A stretch of 64,000 nt of DNA from Flavobacterium panacagri (GTDB lineage: Bacteria > Bacteroidota > Bacteroidia > Flavobacteriales > Flavobacteriaceae): positions 5,518,001 to 5,582,000 of the forward strand of contig NZ_CP119766.1 of assembly GCF_030378165.1 (NCBI RefSeq), written 5' to 3'. The translations under genes were made by a program, and so were the position numbers. This document shows, piece after piece, positions 17,185 through 27,315 of this stretch (position 1 is its first letter; each line of letters opens with the position of its first letter). Under the pieces are notes generated by a model. It saw only the letters and a program-made list of their open reading frames with translations. It had not been told where the DNA came from and ran no database searches.

Positions 17185-17544
17185 TTACTTAAACTTTCCA
17201 AAATGCCATAAAACTCCAGACGGATCGTGCAGAAAACATTCGCTTCCCCAATCTAAGTGTCTTGTTGGCGTTAATTTTACACCGTATTTTTCAGTTAAAT
17301 TGAGTGCTTTCAATTCATTATAATAACGATCAACATCATCAACTTCAAGAAAAATCATAGTGTTTTCGTTCCAGCTTTTATCATAATAATCTTGAAGATA
17401 AAAAGCGATTTCTCCGACTTTAAAAACAGAAAAATTATGTTCTAAAACTATTTCTTCAAAACCTAAATCTCGGTAGAAACTTCTCGAAACTTCGAAATCT
17501 TTAGAACCTATAAATGGACGAATTGATTTTATTTGGTGTTTCAT
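17185..17544 (-). CDS. Glyoxalase/bleomycin-resistance (VOC) protein
   Basis: A 119-residue VOC-fold protein: RPFIGSKDFEVSRSFYRDLGFEEIVLEHNFSVFKVGEIAFYLQDYY, then IFLEVDDVDRYYNEL, and WGSECFLHDPSGVLWHFGKF. Metal ligand positions in VOC proteins are partly kept (Glu in FLEVDD; His in HFGKF). Likely dimeric, small-molecule binding. It is the last gene of the antiporter operon on the - strand. Confidence 0.85.
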   Translation of the reverse strand: MKHQIKSIRPFIGSKDFEVSRSFYRDLGFEEIVLEHNFSVFKVGEIAFYLQDYYDKSWNENTMIFLEVDDVDRYYNELKALNLTEKYGVKLTPTRHLDWGSECFLHDPSGVLWHFGKFK

Positions 17545-17566
17545 TTTTTTTCAATTTTAAATATTA

Positions 17567-17992
17567 TTAAAACCATTCAACTCCTTTATCAAGTCGATCC
17601 AAAAAGTCAGTAAATGAATTTCCTATTTCAACATGATATTTTGCATTTAAATCAATAAAAGGCGAAAGGATAATTTTTACAACATTATCATCATCAAATT
17701 CAATTCCAATAAATTCACCACTTCCATTTGTTCCAATAGCTAGTGTCTGTGGTAATTTTTCGAAAATATGATACTCTAAATTGGCATCAATTATTTCGTC
17801 TAAACTCCAAAGTTTGATGAACTCAGCTCCAATAAATTGATCAATTCCAAAATAATTCTCTAGATAAAAAATGTAGTCTTCTGGAAGATCAAATTTTAAA
17901 TGCACTTGAATATCTTCAATCTCGACTGAAGAATTCTCATCGCGCTTTGGAAAATCATATTTTCTAAAAATCTCTTTTAATTCTTCTGTCAT
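17567..17992 (-). CDS. SMI1/KNR4 family protein
   Basis: A 141-residue acidic protein: FDLPEDYIFYLENYFGIDQFIGAEFIKLWSLDEIIDANLEYHIFEKLPQTLAIGTNGSGEFIGIEF, the standard SMI1/KNR4 layout with the L-P-x-D-Y start and the GTNGSGE turn. Many members are immunity proteins of contact-dependent toxins; none is next to it here. It starts 17 bases after the antiporter ends. Confidence 0.85.
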   Translation of the reverse strand: MTEELKEIFRKYDFPKRDENSSVEIEDIQVHLKFDLPEDYIFYLENYFGIDQFIGAEFIKLWSLDEIIDANLEYHIFEKLPQTLAIGTNGSGEFIGIEFDDDNVVKIILSPFIDLNAKYHVEIGNSFTDFLDRLDKGVEWF

Positions 17993-18009
17993 AAAATGAT
18001 AAATATTTT

Positions 18010-20157
18010 TTAACCTTTCTTCAAAATACTTCCCAAACCGCGTCCAATTTGTTCAATAGCTTCAATTCCTTTTGCTAAAGGTGATGTCGTAAAATCTTCA
18101 TAGGCATCCATGGCACTTTCTTTACGATCATCTTGCGGATAAACCAAGATTACGTTATTATTTTCAAAAGACTTTTCAAATTTATGAGGCAGTTTATCAA
18201 ATATCGATTGATACGAAACAGAACCTTTTCTTGAAAGATTGAAGACAACTAAATCGGTTGGTTTCATTTCGTCTGTAATAGATTCGAAATCTTCCCAATC
18301 TGAAACATTTTTAAAGGCAAACTTGGCATTCAGTTTTAAATTATTGGCAATCTGCTGAATGGTTTCGTGTGTTTTATATTCAGCATGTATTACAATTGGA
18401 ATACTTAATTCCTGAGATAAACGACAGATTTTTTGCAATAATACCAAGAAGCCAGCTCCTCTTTCTGAAAATGGAGGACAAACAAAAACCAGTCGTTTTT
18501 CTTCAATAAAATTCTTTTGAAAGCGGCAGATAAACAAACTCTTATCGACATTATTAATAATCGAATCTACATTTTCTCCAAAGATTTTATCGATAAACCC
18601 TGTTTTTCTAGGCCAGCCGACAATCACAATATCCGACATGATTTCCTTAGAAGTTCTTGCAATTCCACTTGCAGGATTGTGATCAATTCTGGCGATCGTA
18701 TTAATTTTTACTTCTGAAGCAGAACCTTGAATGACAAACTTATCAGCCGCTTTTCTATATTTTAAAATATTCTTTTCTGCTTGATTATTATTAGGAACAA
18801 TTGTCAGCAAAGTCACAGGATTTGAAGATTTTTTATCTTTAATTAAAAGCGCAAAATCCAATAAACTTGCTGCGGCAGAAGTTTTTGCCAAAGGAATCAA
18901 AATATGCTCATCTAAAATCTGATCTTTTCCTGTATCTTCTGGAGAAATTTCTTCTTCGCAGATGGCAATTTTCTTAGCTGCTTTTTCAGTCGCAAAGGAA
19001 GCTACAATACAAGTAATCAAAATTAGGATAATTGTTCCGTTTAAGATGTTTTCGTCTAATATTTTTGCTTTAAATCCAACTAAAATCACAGCCAAAGTTG
19101 CGGCTGCGTGCGCACTGCTCAATCCAAAAATAAGCTGTCTTTCGGTTCTCGTATATTTAAAAACAATTTGTGTAAAAAATGCCGCAATCCATTTTCCAAA
19201 TATCGCTACAACACTCAACGTTCCAGCTACAATCAAAGCTGTAGGTCCGCTTAAAATAACACTTACATCAACAAGCATTCCTACTGATATCAAGAAAAAC
19301 GGAATAAACAATGAATTTCCAATAAACTCAATTCGATTCATTAAAGCTGAAGAATGCGGAATTAAAGGATTTAATGCCAAACCAGCAACGAACGCGCCAA
19401 TAATTGGCTCTACTCCTGCTACTTCAGCCAAAAAAGCGGCAAAGAAAACTACAGAAAGTACAAAAATATAATGAGCATGTTTTTCACTTTCCAGTTTTTT
19501 GAAAAACCATTTGGCAATTCTTGGAATAACCAAAAACATAATGGCCGAAAAAATAGCTAATGAAATGGTTAATTTGATCCAGAAAGCTTGATTTAAACTT
19601 CCCTGTGCGCTTCCCATAATCACGGCTAAAATTATCAAAACTGCAGTATCGGTCAAAATTGTTCCTCCAACAGTAATCGCAACAGCTTGGTTTTTAGCAA
19701 TTCCCAATTTACTAACGATCGGATACGCTACCAATGTGTGTGTAGCAAACATACTTGCCGTTAAGAAACTCGCATTAAAATCATATTGCAGTAAATAAAA
19801 ACAAACTGGAAATCCTATCGAAAGCGGCAGAATAAAAGTAAAAAAACCAAACAATAAACTCTTGTTTCGATTGGCTTTAAACTCATTCATGTCCAATTCT
19901 AAACCAGCAATAAACATGATATACAAAAGTCCAATGGTCGAAAATAAATCGACTGCTGAGTTTTTTGCTAAGATATTTAATCCATGTGGACCAATAATAA
20001 CTCCCGAAATAATAAGACCAATAATTCCTGGAATATTTATTTTTTTAAGTAAAATTGGTGAGAGCAGAATTATAAAAAGTATTAACGAAAAAATCAATAC
20101 GGGATTGCTAAGTGGTAATTCGAATTCTTGTAATAGATGTTTGAAAAATTCTATCAT
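18010..20157 (-). CDS. CPA2-family cation:proton antiporter with C-terminal stress-protein-like domain
   Basis: A 715-residue protein. Residues 1-400 hold about 12 membrane helices: ILLSPILLKKINIPGIIGLIISGVIIGP, VDLFSTIGLLYIMFIAGLELDMNEF, EVAGVEPIIGAFVAGLALNPLIPHSS, FIPFFLISVGMLVDVSVIL. The acidic-rich residues between helices are usual for this family, which exchanges Na+ or K+ for H+. Residues 420-700 are soluble and resemble universal-stress-protein domains (VFVCPPFSERGAGFLVLLQKI), probably regulatory. The gene leads a three-gene operon with SMI1 and VOC. Confidence 0.85.
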   Translation of the reverse strand: MIEFFKHLLQEFELPLSNPVLIFSLILFIILLSPILLKKINIPGIIGLIISGVIIGPHGLNILAKNSAVDLFSTIGLLYIMFIAGLELDMNEFKANRNKSLLFGFFTFILPLSIGFPVCFYLLQYDFNASFLTASMFATHTLVAYPIVSKLGIAKNQAVAITVGGTILTDTAVLIILAVIMGSAQGSLNQAFWIKLTISLAIFSAIMFLVIPRIAKWFFKKLESEKHAHYIFVLSVVFFAAFLAEVAGVEPIIGAFVAGLALNPLIPHSSALMNRIEFIGNSLFIPFFLISVGMLVDVSVILSGPTALIVAGTLSVVAIFGKWIAAFFTQIVFKYTRTERQLIFGLSSAHAAATLAVILVGFKAKILDENILNGTIILILITCIVASFATEKAAKKIAICEEEISPEDTGKDQILDEHILIPLAKTSAAASLLDFALLIKDKKSSNPVTLLTIVPNNNQAEKNILKYRKAADKFVIQGSASEVKINTIARIDHNPASGIARTSKEIMSDIVIVGWPRKTGFIDKIFGENVDSIINNVDKSLFICRFQKNFIEEKRLVFVCPPFSERGAGFLVLLQKICRLSQELSIPIVIHAEYKTHETIQQIANNLKLNAKFAFKNVSDWEDFESITDEMKPTDLVVFNLSRKGSVSYQSIFDKLPHKFEKSFENNNVILVYPQDDRKESAMDAYEDFTTSPLAKGIEAIEQIGRGLGSILKKG

Positions 20158-20427
20158 ATTGTAATTTTATCTTCTTGTGGTATTAAAATTTGTAAAAAGA
20201 CATTTTTCAGCATTAGAACAAAATCCCTGAAGTATTAATATTAATGAAGCAAGTCGTTTTTTAAACTCGTTCTTTTACAAAAATACCGAAAAAACACGAA
20301 CTTTCTACGAAAACTGCATATTAAGGATTTAAATTTATTTCGTTGCTGAATTATTAAAATTTAATATTTTTTTTAACAAAAATTCAAGATTAACATTCAA
20401 ATATAACTATCCATTGCGTTATTCAAT

Positions 20428-20435
20428 TATCTTTG
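20428..20435 (+). promoter_or_regulatory. Bacteroidota -7 promoter box of serine dehydratase
   Basis: TATCTTTG matches TAnnTTTG and lies 20 bases before the ATG. The -33 TTG is not at a convincing distance, so only the -7 element is claimed. Confidence 0.5.
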
Positions 20436-20454
20436 TCTTAACAAAAAACGAACA

Positions 20455-21882
20455 ATGGAAGAATGTATCTCAGTTTTTGATATGCTTAAAATTGGTGTTG
20501 GCCCTTCAAGCTCGCATACTTTGGGACCTTGGCGAGCTGCCGAACGCTTTCTGGAAGAGCTTAAAGAGGAAGCAATTTTAGAAGATATTACAAGAGTAAA
20601 AGTCGATTTATACGGCTCTTTATCACTTACAGGAAAAGGACACGCAACAGATCTTGCCGTTATGCTGGGTTTGAGCGGTCAGGATCCTGAATATATTCCG
20701 GTTGAAGATATTGCAGGAATTATTAAAAAAATTGAAACTACAAGCGAAATCAATTTGGGCAACCAAAAAGTGATTCCCTTTTATTTTCTTCAAGATATTG
20801 TTTTCAATAAAGATTTCCTTCCTTTTCATGCCAATGGATTGAAATTTACAGCTTATAAATCTGATGATTCTGAGTATGAATCTACTTTTTATTCTATCGG
20901 AGGCGGATTCGTAGTAAAGGAAGAACGTACCAATGCGAAACAAAAAGAAGCTATAAAATGTGCTTTTCCTTATCCTGTTCAAAATGCTGCGGAATTATTA
21001 AATTATACTATTTCTGAAAACAAATCCATTTCGGAAATTGTATATGAAAATGAAATTTCGATGCGTCCAGAAGCCGAAGTACATTCTGAATTAATGCGTA
21101 TTTGGAATACCATGCTAGAATGCATGTACATCGGTTGTCATTCTGAAGGTATTCTTCCTGGCGGACTTCACGTAAGAAGAAGAGCTTTTGATATGCATCA
21201 AAACCTTATTGGACTATCTAATTACACTGATCCGCAGAGCTGGCTGGAAGAAATTAGAAAAACAGAAGTTAAATTTCGTCAAATCTTAAAATGGGTAAGC
21301 TGTTTTGCATTGGCCGTTAATGAAGTAAATGCTTCTTTAGGACGAGTTGTAACAGCTCCAACGAACGGAAGTTCAGGTGTAATTCCTGCCGTTTTAATGT
21401 ATTATATGGTAATTGAAAACCACAATGCAGGTGAAAAAGAAATCAAACAATTCCTAATGGTTGCTGGAGAAATTGGAAGTATTTTCAAAAAAGGATCTAC
21501 CATTTCAGCAGCAATGGGTGGTTGTCAGGCCGAAATTGGCGTTTCGTCATCAATGGCCGCAGCAGCACTTTGCGAATTAATGGGCGGTACTCCCGCTCAA
21601 GTTTTGATGGCTGCCGAAATTGCAATGGAACATCATTTAGGTTTAACCTGTGATCCAATTGGCGGTTTGGTTCAGATTCCGTGTATTGAAAGAAACACAA
21701 TGGGTGCTATAAAAGCGATAAACGCAGCCGAATTAGCTTTAGAAACCGATTCTAAAAATGCGAAAGTGCCGCTGGATAAAGTAATCAATACCATGTGGGA
21801 AACGGCAAAAGACATGAATTCTAAATATAAAGAAACATCAGAAGGAGGTCTTGCCGTAGCGGTAAATATGGCTGATTGTTAA
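20455..21882 (+). CDS. sdaA: L-serine ammonia-lyase (serine dehydratase), iron-sulfur type
   Basis: A 475-residue single-chain enzyme that turns L-serine into pyruvate and ammonia. N-terminal beta domain: [24 protein letters not shown]. Alpha domain: [55 protein letters not shown], and [16 protein letters not shown]; the three Cys at GGC, TCDP and PCIE fit the [4Fe-4S] cluster. Usual length for the one-chain form. Transcribed alone by its own promoter. Confidence 0.9.
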   Translation: MEECISVFDMLKIGVGPSSSHTLGPWRAAERFLEELKEEAILEDITRVKVDLYGSLSLTGKGHATDLAVMLGLSGQDPEYIPVEDIAGIIKKIETTSEINLGNQKVIPFYFLQDIVFNKDFLPFHANGLKFTAYKSDDSEYESTFYSIGGGFVVKEERTNAKQKEAIKCAFPYPVQNAAELLNYTISENKSISEIVYENEISMRPEAEVHSELMRIWNTMLECMYIGCHSEGILPGGLHVRRRAFDMHQNLIGLSNYTDPQSWLEEIRKTEVKFRQILKWVSCFALAVNEVNASLGRVVTAPTNGSSGVIPAVLMYYMVIENHNAGEKEIKQFLMVAGEIGSIFKKGSTISAAMGGCQAEIGVSSSMAAAALCELMGGTPAQVLMAAEIAMEHHLGLTCDPIGGLVQIPCIERNTMGAIKAINAAELALETDSKNAKVPLDKVINTMWETAKDMNSKYKETSEGGLAVAVNMADC

Positions 21883-21894
21883 AAATATTTTTCT

Positions 21895-21965
21895 GCCACG
21901 AATTACATAAATTTAATTTTATGCATTTTACTTAAAAATTAGTGCAAATTTGTGTAATTCGTGGC
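21895..21965. repeat. GCCACGAATT-type palindromic intergenic repeat
   Basis: Arms GCCACGAATTACATAAATTT and AAATTTGTGTAATTCGTGGC pair. Same type as 17095, 40258 and 46138. It sits 12 bases after the serine dehydratase stop. Confidence 0.65.
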
Positions 21966-21985
21966 TAAAAACATAAATCAACTTC

Positions 21986-23176
21986 ATGAAAAAACTTTAC
22001 TTTTTACTTTTTTTCTGCTCGGTTTTACTGCATTCGCAGCAACGTTATTTTCTAAATTCAGATACAAGATTATATACTTCTCCAAATTCTACTTCTTTTT
22101 TAGGTTATTTTAAATATGGGGCAGAGGTTCGTTTATTGGAAGAAAATCAAAACGGCTGGCATAAAGTACAGGCAGATAATTTTAATGAAGGGTTTATTCA
22201 GGAAAAATATATTGCTAAAAGTCTTAATGCTAAAGACGTAAAAATTAGAGATACCGAAAATCCCATTTTAGAAGGAGGCGATACTTATTACGGTGGCAAT
22301 CATCTTTTTGTAACTGTAGCTGGACTTAAAGCAAGGGCTTTACCTGATAAAAATGCAAAAATTAGAGAAATTCTTTTTAATGGAGATCCAGTTCCTGTAA
22401 ATTACATTCCTGTAAATCCAGACGAATGGGTTAACATAAACGGGGGTTTTAATGAAGAATATGCGAAATTCACACTTCAAAAATTTCTAGGACAAAGACC
22501 TAATTTAGAAACGCTTATAAAAGATTTTGACAAACTAGATGTCAATGCAATTCCTGAACGCAAAACACTCAGCGAAAGAATTGTTGAATTGACTTGGAAT
22601 AGCAATTACAATGATTTGGTTCCTGCTTATCAAAGATATTATGAGGTTATAAAACAAATTAACGATCCAAAATTAATCGCCGATACGGAATTGAATATGG
22701 TTTTAGCCAAAGCTTTATCCAAACATAAACCGCCAGAGCAAATCAGTTCTTTTATACAGAAATCGGAATATTCATTAAAAGGCGTTAAAACAAAATCATT
22801 GTATTTAACACAAACGGAATTGGTTAAAAGTTTTGGAAATCCGCCAAAAAAGTCTCGTATTTCAGATGAATGTGGTTTGTATTCCAGTGACTTATTTTAT
22901 TATTATCCAGATTTAGAAGCTTCTGTTGATGAGAAACTAAACAAGGCAGAAATTATCAAAGTTTTCATTAACGAAAACAACAAATTTATTATCAATCCAA
23001 ACGCTATTTTGGATCATACGTTGTCTGAAAAAGCTTTCATTGAAAAATATGGAACTTATATTGAAGCTTCGTTAAAATCACCACATAAATACTTTATCTT
23101 AATGGAAGACAGTCAATTCCGATTAGAATTCAGAGAAGGAAAATTATTTTCTATCGAAATATTCTATTATTGCTGA
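21986..23176 (+). CDS. Secreted SH3-domain protein
   Basis: A 396-residue protein with signal peptide ([12 protein letters not shown]). Residues 20-75 form an SH3-like domain ([41 protein letters not shown]) and 95-150 a second ([30 protein letters not shown]). The rest is helical and then alpha/beta ([18 protein letters not shown]). Bacterial SH3 domains often bind cell-wall peptides; this is probably a periplasmic protein. No enzyme domain is visible. Confidence 0.75.
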   Translation: MKKLYFLLFFCSVLLHSQQRYFLNSDTRLYTSPNSTSFLGYFKYGAEVRLLEENQNGWHKVQADNFNEGFIQEKYIAKSLNAKDVKIRDTENPILEGGDTYYGGNHLFVTVAGLKARALPDKNAKIREILFNGDPVPVNYIPVNPDEWVNINGGFNEEYAKFTLQKFLGQRPNLETLIKDFDKLDVNAIPERKTLSERIVELTWNSNYNDLVPAYQRYYEVIKQINDPKLIADTELNMVLAKALSKHKPPEQISSFIQKSEYSLKGVKTKSLYLTQTELVKSFGNPPKKSRISDECGLYSSDLFYYYPDLEASVDEKLNKAEIIKVFINENNKFIINPNAILDHTLSEKAFIEKYGTYIEASLKSPHKYFILMEDSQFRLEFREGKLFSIEIFYYC

Positions 23177-23228
23177 TTCCTCATTTACAATTATTCAATA
23201 CTTTTACATATTCAAAAAAAAACATAAA

Positions 23229-24047
23229 ATGTCAGTAGCAAAGAAAGATTATAAAAGAATCACAACAAAGTCATTAATTGAAATGAAAAGCAACGGAGAA
23301 AAAATCTCTATGCTTACGGCTTACGATTATACAATGGCAAAAATTGTTGACACTGCGGGTGTCGATGTAATTTTAGTGGGTGATTCTGCATCAAATGTTA
23401 TGGCGGGTCACGAAACGACACTGCCAATTACGCTAGATCAAATGATCTATCATGCTTCATCTGTAGTTCGTGCTGTAGAAAGAGCTTTGGTTGTAGTTGA
23501 TTTACCTTTTGGCAGTTACCAATCAGATCCAAAAGAAGCACTTCGTTCTTCCATCAGAATAATGAAAGAAAGCGGTGGACACGCAGTGAAATTAGAAGGC
23601 GGAAAAGAAATTAAAGAATCTATTAAAAAGATATTACATGCTGGAATTCCAGTTATGGGACATTTAGGTTTAACTCCTCAATCAATCTACAAATTTGGAA
23701 CGTACAGCGTTCGTGCAAAAGAGGAAGAAGAAGCTGAAAAATTAATTGAAGATGCTCAAATGCTTGAAAAAGTAGGTTGTTTTGCCGTGGTCTTGGAAAA
23801 AATTCCAGCAGATCTTGCTAAAAAAGTAGCAGACAGTATTTCGATTCCCGTAATCGGAATTGGAGCCGGCGGAGGCGTTGACGGTCAGGTTTTAGTAATT
23901 CACGATATGTTAGGAATGAATAATGAGTTTAGTCCGCGTTTCTTGCGTCGTTACTTAAACTTATACGAAGAAATGACAAAAGCAATCGGTCAATATGCTG
24001 CAGATGTTAAGTCTCAGGATTTTCCTAACGAAAAAGAACAATATTAA
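23229..24047 (+). CDS. panB: 3-methyl-2-oxobutanoate hydroxymethyltransferase
   Basis: A 272-residue enzyme of pantothenate/CoA synthesis: transfers a hydroxymethyl group from 5,10-methylene-tetrahydrofolate to 2-oxoisovalerate to give ketopantoate. Diagnostic stretches are [25 protein letters not shown] (Mg2+ and substrate), [31 protein letters not shown] and [22 protein letters not shown]. Usual length. The other pan genes are not in the window. Confidence 0.95.
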   Translation: MSVAKKDYKRITTKSLIEMKSNGEKISMLTAYDYTMAKIVDTAGVDVILVGDSASNVMAGHETTLPITLDQMIYHASSVVRAVERALVVVDLPFGSYQSDPKEALRSSIRIMKESGGHAVKLEGGKEIKESIKKILHAGIPVMGHLGLTPQSIYKFGTYSVRAKEEEEAEKLIEDAQMLEKVGCFAVVLEKIPADLAKKVADSISIPVIGIGAGGGVDGQVLVIHDMLGMNNEFSPRFLRRYLNLYEEMTKAIGQYAADVKSQDFPNEKEQY

Positions 24048-24055
24048 TTTTTTGA

Positions 24056-24153
24056 GATGCTAAGGTTCTAAGTTACTAAGGCTCTAAGAATTTTAGTTAC
24101 AAAGATTCAAAGTGACAAAGGTTTTATAAATTGCCTCCAGCTAAAGCTGGAGG
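24056..24153. repeat. CTAAGGTTCTAAG block and CCTCCAGC palindrome
   Basis: Bases 24056-24122 are built from CTAAG, TTCTAAG and CAAAG words, similar to the block at 58154. Bases 24134-24153 are the palindrome CCTCCAGCTAAAGCTGGAGG, another intergenic element I recall from Flavobacterium. No coding content. Confidence 0.55.
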
Positions 24154-24215
24154 TTTATTTTTAAATTGCTATATAGCTTTAGCCTAAATTTTACTATTCA
24201 AATTTTAATTAAAAA

Positions 24216-24905
24216 ATGAAAATTCTTTCAGATAAAAATAATCTCCAAATTCTTCACGAAGACAATCACTTAATTGTGGTCAATAAACGTGTTGGTGATA
24301 TTGTTCAAGGCGACAAAACGGGTGACAAACCGCTGTCTGATGTTGTGAGAGAATATATCAAAGAAAAATACAATAAACCGGGAGATGTTTTTTTGGGTGT
24401 GATTCATCGTTTGGACAGACCTACAACTGGAATTGTCGTTTTTGCCAGAACAAGCAAAGCTTTGTCTCGAATGAATGAATTGTTCAGTAATCGTGAAACC
24501 CAAAAAACATATTGGGCAGTTGTGAAAAACAAACCGAAAGAAACTAAAGCAAAACTCGTTCATTATTTAAAAAGAAACGAAAAAAATAATACTTCAAAAG
24601 CACATTCAAAAGAAGTTCCTGACAGCAAGTTAGCGAGCTTAGATTATACAGTTATCAAAGAACTTCAAAATTATACGGCTTTGGAGATCAATCTACATAC
24701 AGGTCGTCATCACCAAATCCGCGCGCAGTTATCTGCAATTGGATCTCCTATTAAAGGTGATTTAAAATACGGAGCCGATCGAAGCAATCCTGACGGCGGT
24801 ATTCATCTGCATGCTAGAAAACTAACTTTTGTCCATCCTGTTACAAAAGAGAATATTACAATTATTGCCCCTACTCCAGAGGATCCAATTTGGAATGCTG
24901 TATGA
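24216..24905 (+). CDS. RluA-family pseudouridine synthase
   Basis: A 229-residue enzyme that turns uridine into pseudouridine in rRNA or tRNA. The catalytic Asp is in HRLDRPTTGIVVFARTSKAL. Other motifs: EDNHLIVVNKRVGDIVQGD, LEINLHTGRHHQIRAQLSAIGSPIKGD. It lacks the S4 domain of RluD-type enzymes. The particular RNA position cannot be told from sequence alone. Confidence 0.9.
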   Translation: MKILSDKNNLQILHEDNHLIVVNKRVGDIVQGDKTGDKPLSDVVREYIKEKYNKPGDVFLGVIHRLDRPTTGIVVFARTSKALSRMNELFSNRETQKTYWAVVKNKPKETKAKLVHYLKRNEKNNTSKAHSKEVPDSKLASLDYTVIKELQNYTALEINLHTGRHHQIRAQLSAIGSPIKGDLKYGADRSNPDGGIHLHARKLTFVHPVTKENITIIAPTPEDPIWNAV

Positions 24906-24981
24906 TTTTTATGATTTAATTGTTAATTTTTTAATTTTTATCGATTAACTTGCATAGAGAAAAAACAAGCTGATCGAAAAA

Positions 24982-26310
24982 ATGGATTATAAAAGTGACA
25001 TCGGGTATCGAAAAGAAACACTGAAAAAGTTGTTACACAACATTCAGAAAAGCGAAGATTTAATCATCAAAGCTTTATACGATGACTTTCAAAAACCAGA
25101 GTTTGAAGCCGTTGTTACAGAAACAAGTTATGTTATTTCTGACCTTAAAAACACGATCAAAAACATTACAGCATGGGCAAAACCTGAACGTGTTTTTCCA
25201 TCTCTTATTAACTTTCCTTCCAGCGACTATATTTATAAAGAGCCATATGGCAATGTTTTAATTATTGCTCCTTGGAATTATCCTTTTCAACTGGCTTTAT
25301 GTCCCTTGATTGCTGCAGTTGCCGCTGGAAACAAAGTCACTTTAAAACCATCGGAACTTACCCCACACACATCGGCTATAATTGCAAAAATTATCGAAAA
25401 AACCTTTCATATCAATCATGTAGAAGTTTTTGAAGGCGGTGTAGAAATTTCTAATAAATTACTAGCACAGCGCTGGGATTATATTTTCTTTACAGGAAGT
25501 GTTGCTGTTGGAAAAATCGTTGCAAAAGCCGCAGCTGAAAATCTTACTCCAGTTACTTTAGAATTAGGCGGAAAAAACCCTTGTATTGTTGATGAAACTG
25601 CCGATCTAAAACTTGCTGCAAAACGAATTGTCTGGGGAAAGTTTATTAATGCTGGTCAGACTTGCATTGCTCCTGATTATATATTGGTTCAGAAAAACAT
25701 GAAAGTCAATTTTATAACCTATTTAATCGAGGAAATTCTTAAAGCCTACGGAAAAAAAATAGACAAATCGCCTGATTTTGCCCGTATTATAAATACTAAA
25801 AATTGGTTTCGATTAACCAATATGATCCAAAATGAAAATGTGCTGTTTGGTGGTGAAAGTGATGCCAACAAATTATACATTGCTCCAACTTTACTCGAAG
25901 AACCTGATTTGGATAGTCCCGTTATGAAAGAAGAAATTTTTGGTCCAATCTTGCCAATTCTTACGTATGAAACCGAAAATGACATAGAAAACGTTGTAAG
26001 CCGCTATGAGAAACCTCTTTCATTTTATATTTTCAGCGAAAATAATTCATTTACCAAAAAATTAATTTCGAAATACTCTTTTGGAGGTGGATGTGTCAAC
26101 GATACAGTAGTACATTTCTCTAATAAAAGACTGCCTTTTGGCGGTGTCGGCCATAGTGGAATCGGCGCATACCACGGCCAGCTTAGCTTTGATACTTTTT
26201 CGCATCATAAAGCGATCGTCAAAAAAGGAAATTGGCTTGATTTGCCTATGCGATATGCGCCTTACAAAGATAAATTGGCTTCTATTAAACGAATTTTAGA
26301 CTGGCTGTAA
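24982..26310 (+). CDS. Aldehyde dehydrogenase
   Basis: A 442-residue NAD(P)-dependent aldehyde dehydrogenase. Catalytic Cys in NAGQTCIAPDYIL, general-base Glu in TLELGGKNPC, cofactor loop FFTGSVAVGK, and PFGGVGHSGIGAYHG near the end. The length and the C-terminal region match the ALDH3-like branch that oxidises long-chain or aromatic aldehydes, without a C-terminal membrane anchor. Confidence 0.9.
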   Translation: MDYKSDIGYRKETLKKLLHNIQKSEDLIIKALYDDFQKPEFEAVVTETSYVISDLKNTIKNITAWAKPERVFPSLINFPSSDYIYKEPYGNVLIIAPWNYPFQLALCPLIAAVAAGNKVTLKPSELTPHTSAIIAKIIEKTFHINHVEVFEGGVEISNKLLAQRWDYIFFTGSVAVGKIVAKAAAENLTPVTLELGGKNPCIVDETADLKLAAKRIVWGKFINAGQTCIAPDYILVQKNMKVNFITYLIEEILKAYGKKIDKSPDFARIINTKNWFRLTNMIQNENVLFGGESDANKLYIAPTLLEEPDLDSPVMKEEIFGPILPILTYETENDIENVVSRYEKPLSFYIFSENNSFTKKLISKYSFGGGCVNDTVVHFSNKRLPFGGVGHSGIGAYHGQLSFDTFSHHKAIVKKGNWLDLPMRYAPYKDKLASIKRILDWL

Positions 26311-26431
26311 AGGAGTTAAAATCATTTTAGAATGTTTTATAGATTTTTATATGGAATTGATTAAAAATATTATATTTACGTCAAGATACCTTTATATTAT
26401 CACAAGTCTATTAAACAATCTAACGTAAAAA

Positions 26432-27226
26432 ATGAAATCTACCTTTGCCCAAATTGAGGACATTAAAAGAAATGGCTATTCCCTTGATTTTGCTACCATT
26501 TTTAATCATGCCTTCGAAAATTATAAAAAAATAGCACTTTACTCCGGGCTTATCATCCTGGTATTTTCTATTCTGGCAGCCATGGCCTTTATGGGAATTA
26601 TGATTGCCTATTTTGGAGTTGGCAGTATTACTAAAGAATTTTTACTAGACCTAGAAAACCAGCAATTTACCGAAATTGAACTTGTAATACAAACTGTTGC
26701 TGTTTCTGCAGTAGCTGGAATCACGGCACCATTTGGTGCAGGTTTTTTAAAAATGGCAGACTGTGCAGACAAAGATGTCGAATTTAATGTTTCAACTATT
26801 TTCAGTTATTACAGAGCTCCATATTTTGGACAAGTTTTTGTTGCAGCTTTTATTCCTGCTCTTGTTGGAACTGCTCTTGCTAATTTTATTGACAGTTTTG
26901 AAGTTTTATATATTGGAAATGTAATTTCCTTTATGGTTTCTTACTTTATGTATCTTTCCATTCCATTAGTTGTTTTTGGAAATTTGAGTGCCATAGACGC
27001 AATCAAAGCAAGTATTATTGTTGTTACTAAAAATCCGCTTAACATATTTGCATTTTTTATCATAGGTTTTATTGGCTCGTTAATTGGTATTTTTGCGTGT
27101 TGCGTTGGGATTATCTTTACAGTCGTATTTAACAGTTCTATGATTTATGCCACTTATTATGGAATTTTTGGAATAAATGGAGAAGAAGATTCAATTGATT
27201 CAATTGGACAATCAAATGTAGATTAA
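26432..27226 (+). CDS. Multi-helix membrane protein, unknown function
   Basis: A 264-residue protein with about five to six helices (ALYSGLIILVFSILAAMAFMGIMIA, VAVSAVAGITAPFGAGFLKM, VAAFIPALVGTALANFI, YIGNVISFMVSYFMYLSIPLVVFG, NIFAFFIIGFIGSLIGIFACCVGIIF). The GAGFLKMADCADKDVEFN loop and the C-terminal Asp/Ser-rich tail face the cytosol. Family not recognised; it resembles uncharacterised glycerophosphoryl-diesterase-associated membrane domains. A kinase gene follows after 89 bases. Confidence 0.65.
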   Translation: MKSTFAQIEDIKRNGYSLDFATIFNHAFENYKKIALYSGLIILVFSILAAMAFMGIMIAYFGVGSITKEFLLDLENQQFTEIELVIQTVAVSAVAGITAPFGAGFLKMADCADKDVEFNVSTIFSYYRAPYFGQVFVAAFIPALVGTALANFIDSFEVLYIGNVISFMVSYFMYLSIPLVVFGNLSAIDAIKASIIVVTKNPLNIFAFFIIGFIGSLIGIFACCVGIIFTVVFNSSMIYATYYGIFGINGEEDSIDSIGQSNVD

Positions 27227-27315
27227 AACAGAAAAACTATTTTCTAAAAGAAATTAACCAATTCTTTTTAGGTTTTTCAAAAGACCGTTTACTAAACCAA
27301 CATACCCCAAATTCT

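Noticed and set aside
19862..20164. ORFs on the + strand opposite the antiporter gene (also 18962-19471)
   Set aside because: They are shadows of the - strand membrane-protein code; hydrophobic helices are on the - strand.
21895..21965. Terminator of serine dehydratase
   Set aside because: The hairpin is long and followed by A-rich rather than T-rich sequence; it fits the GCCACGAATT repeat family better.
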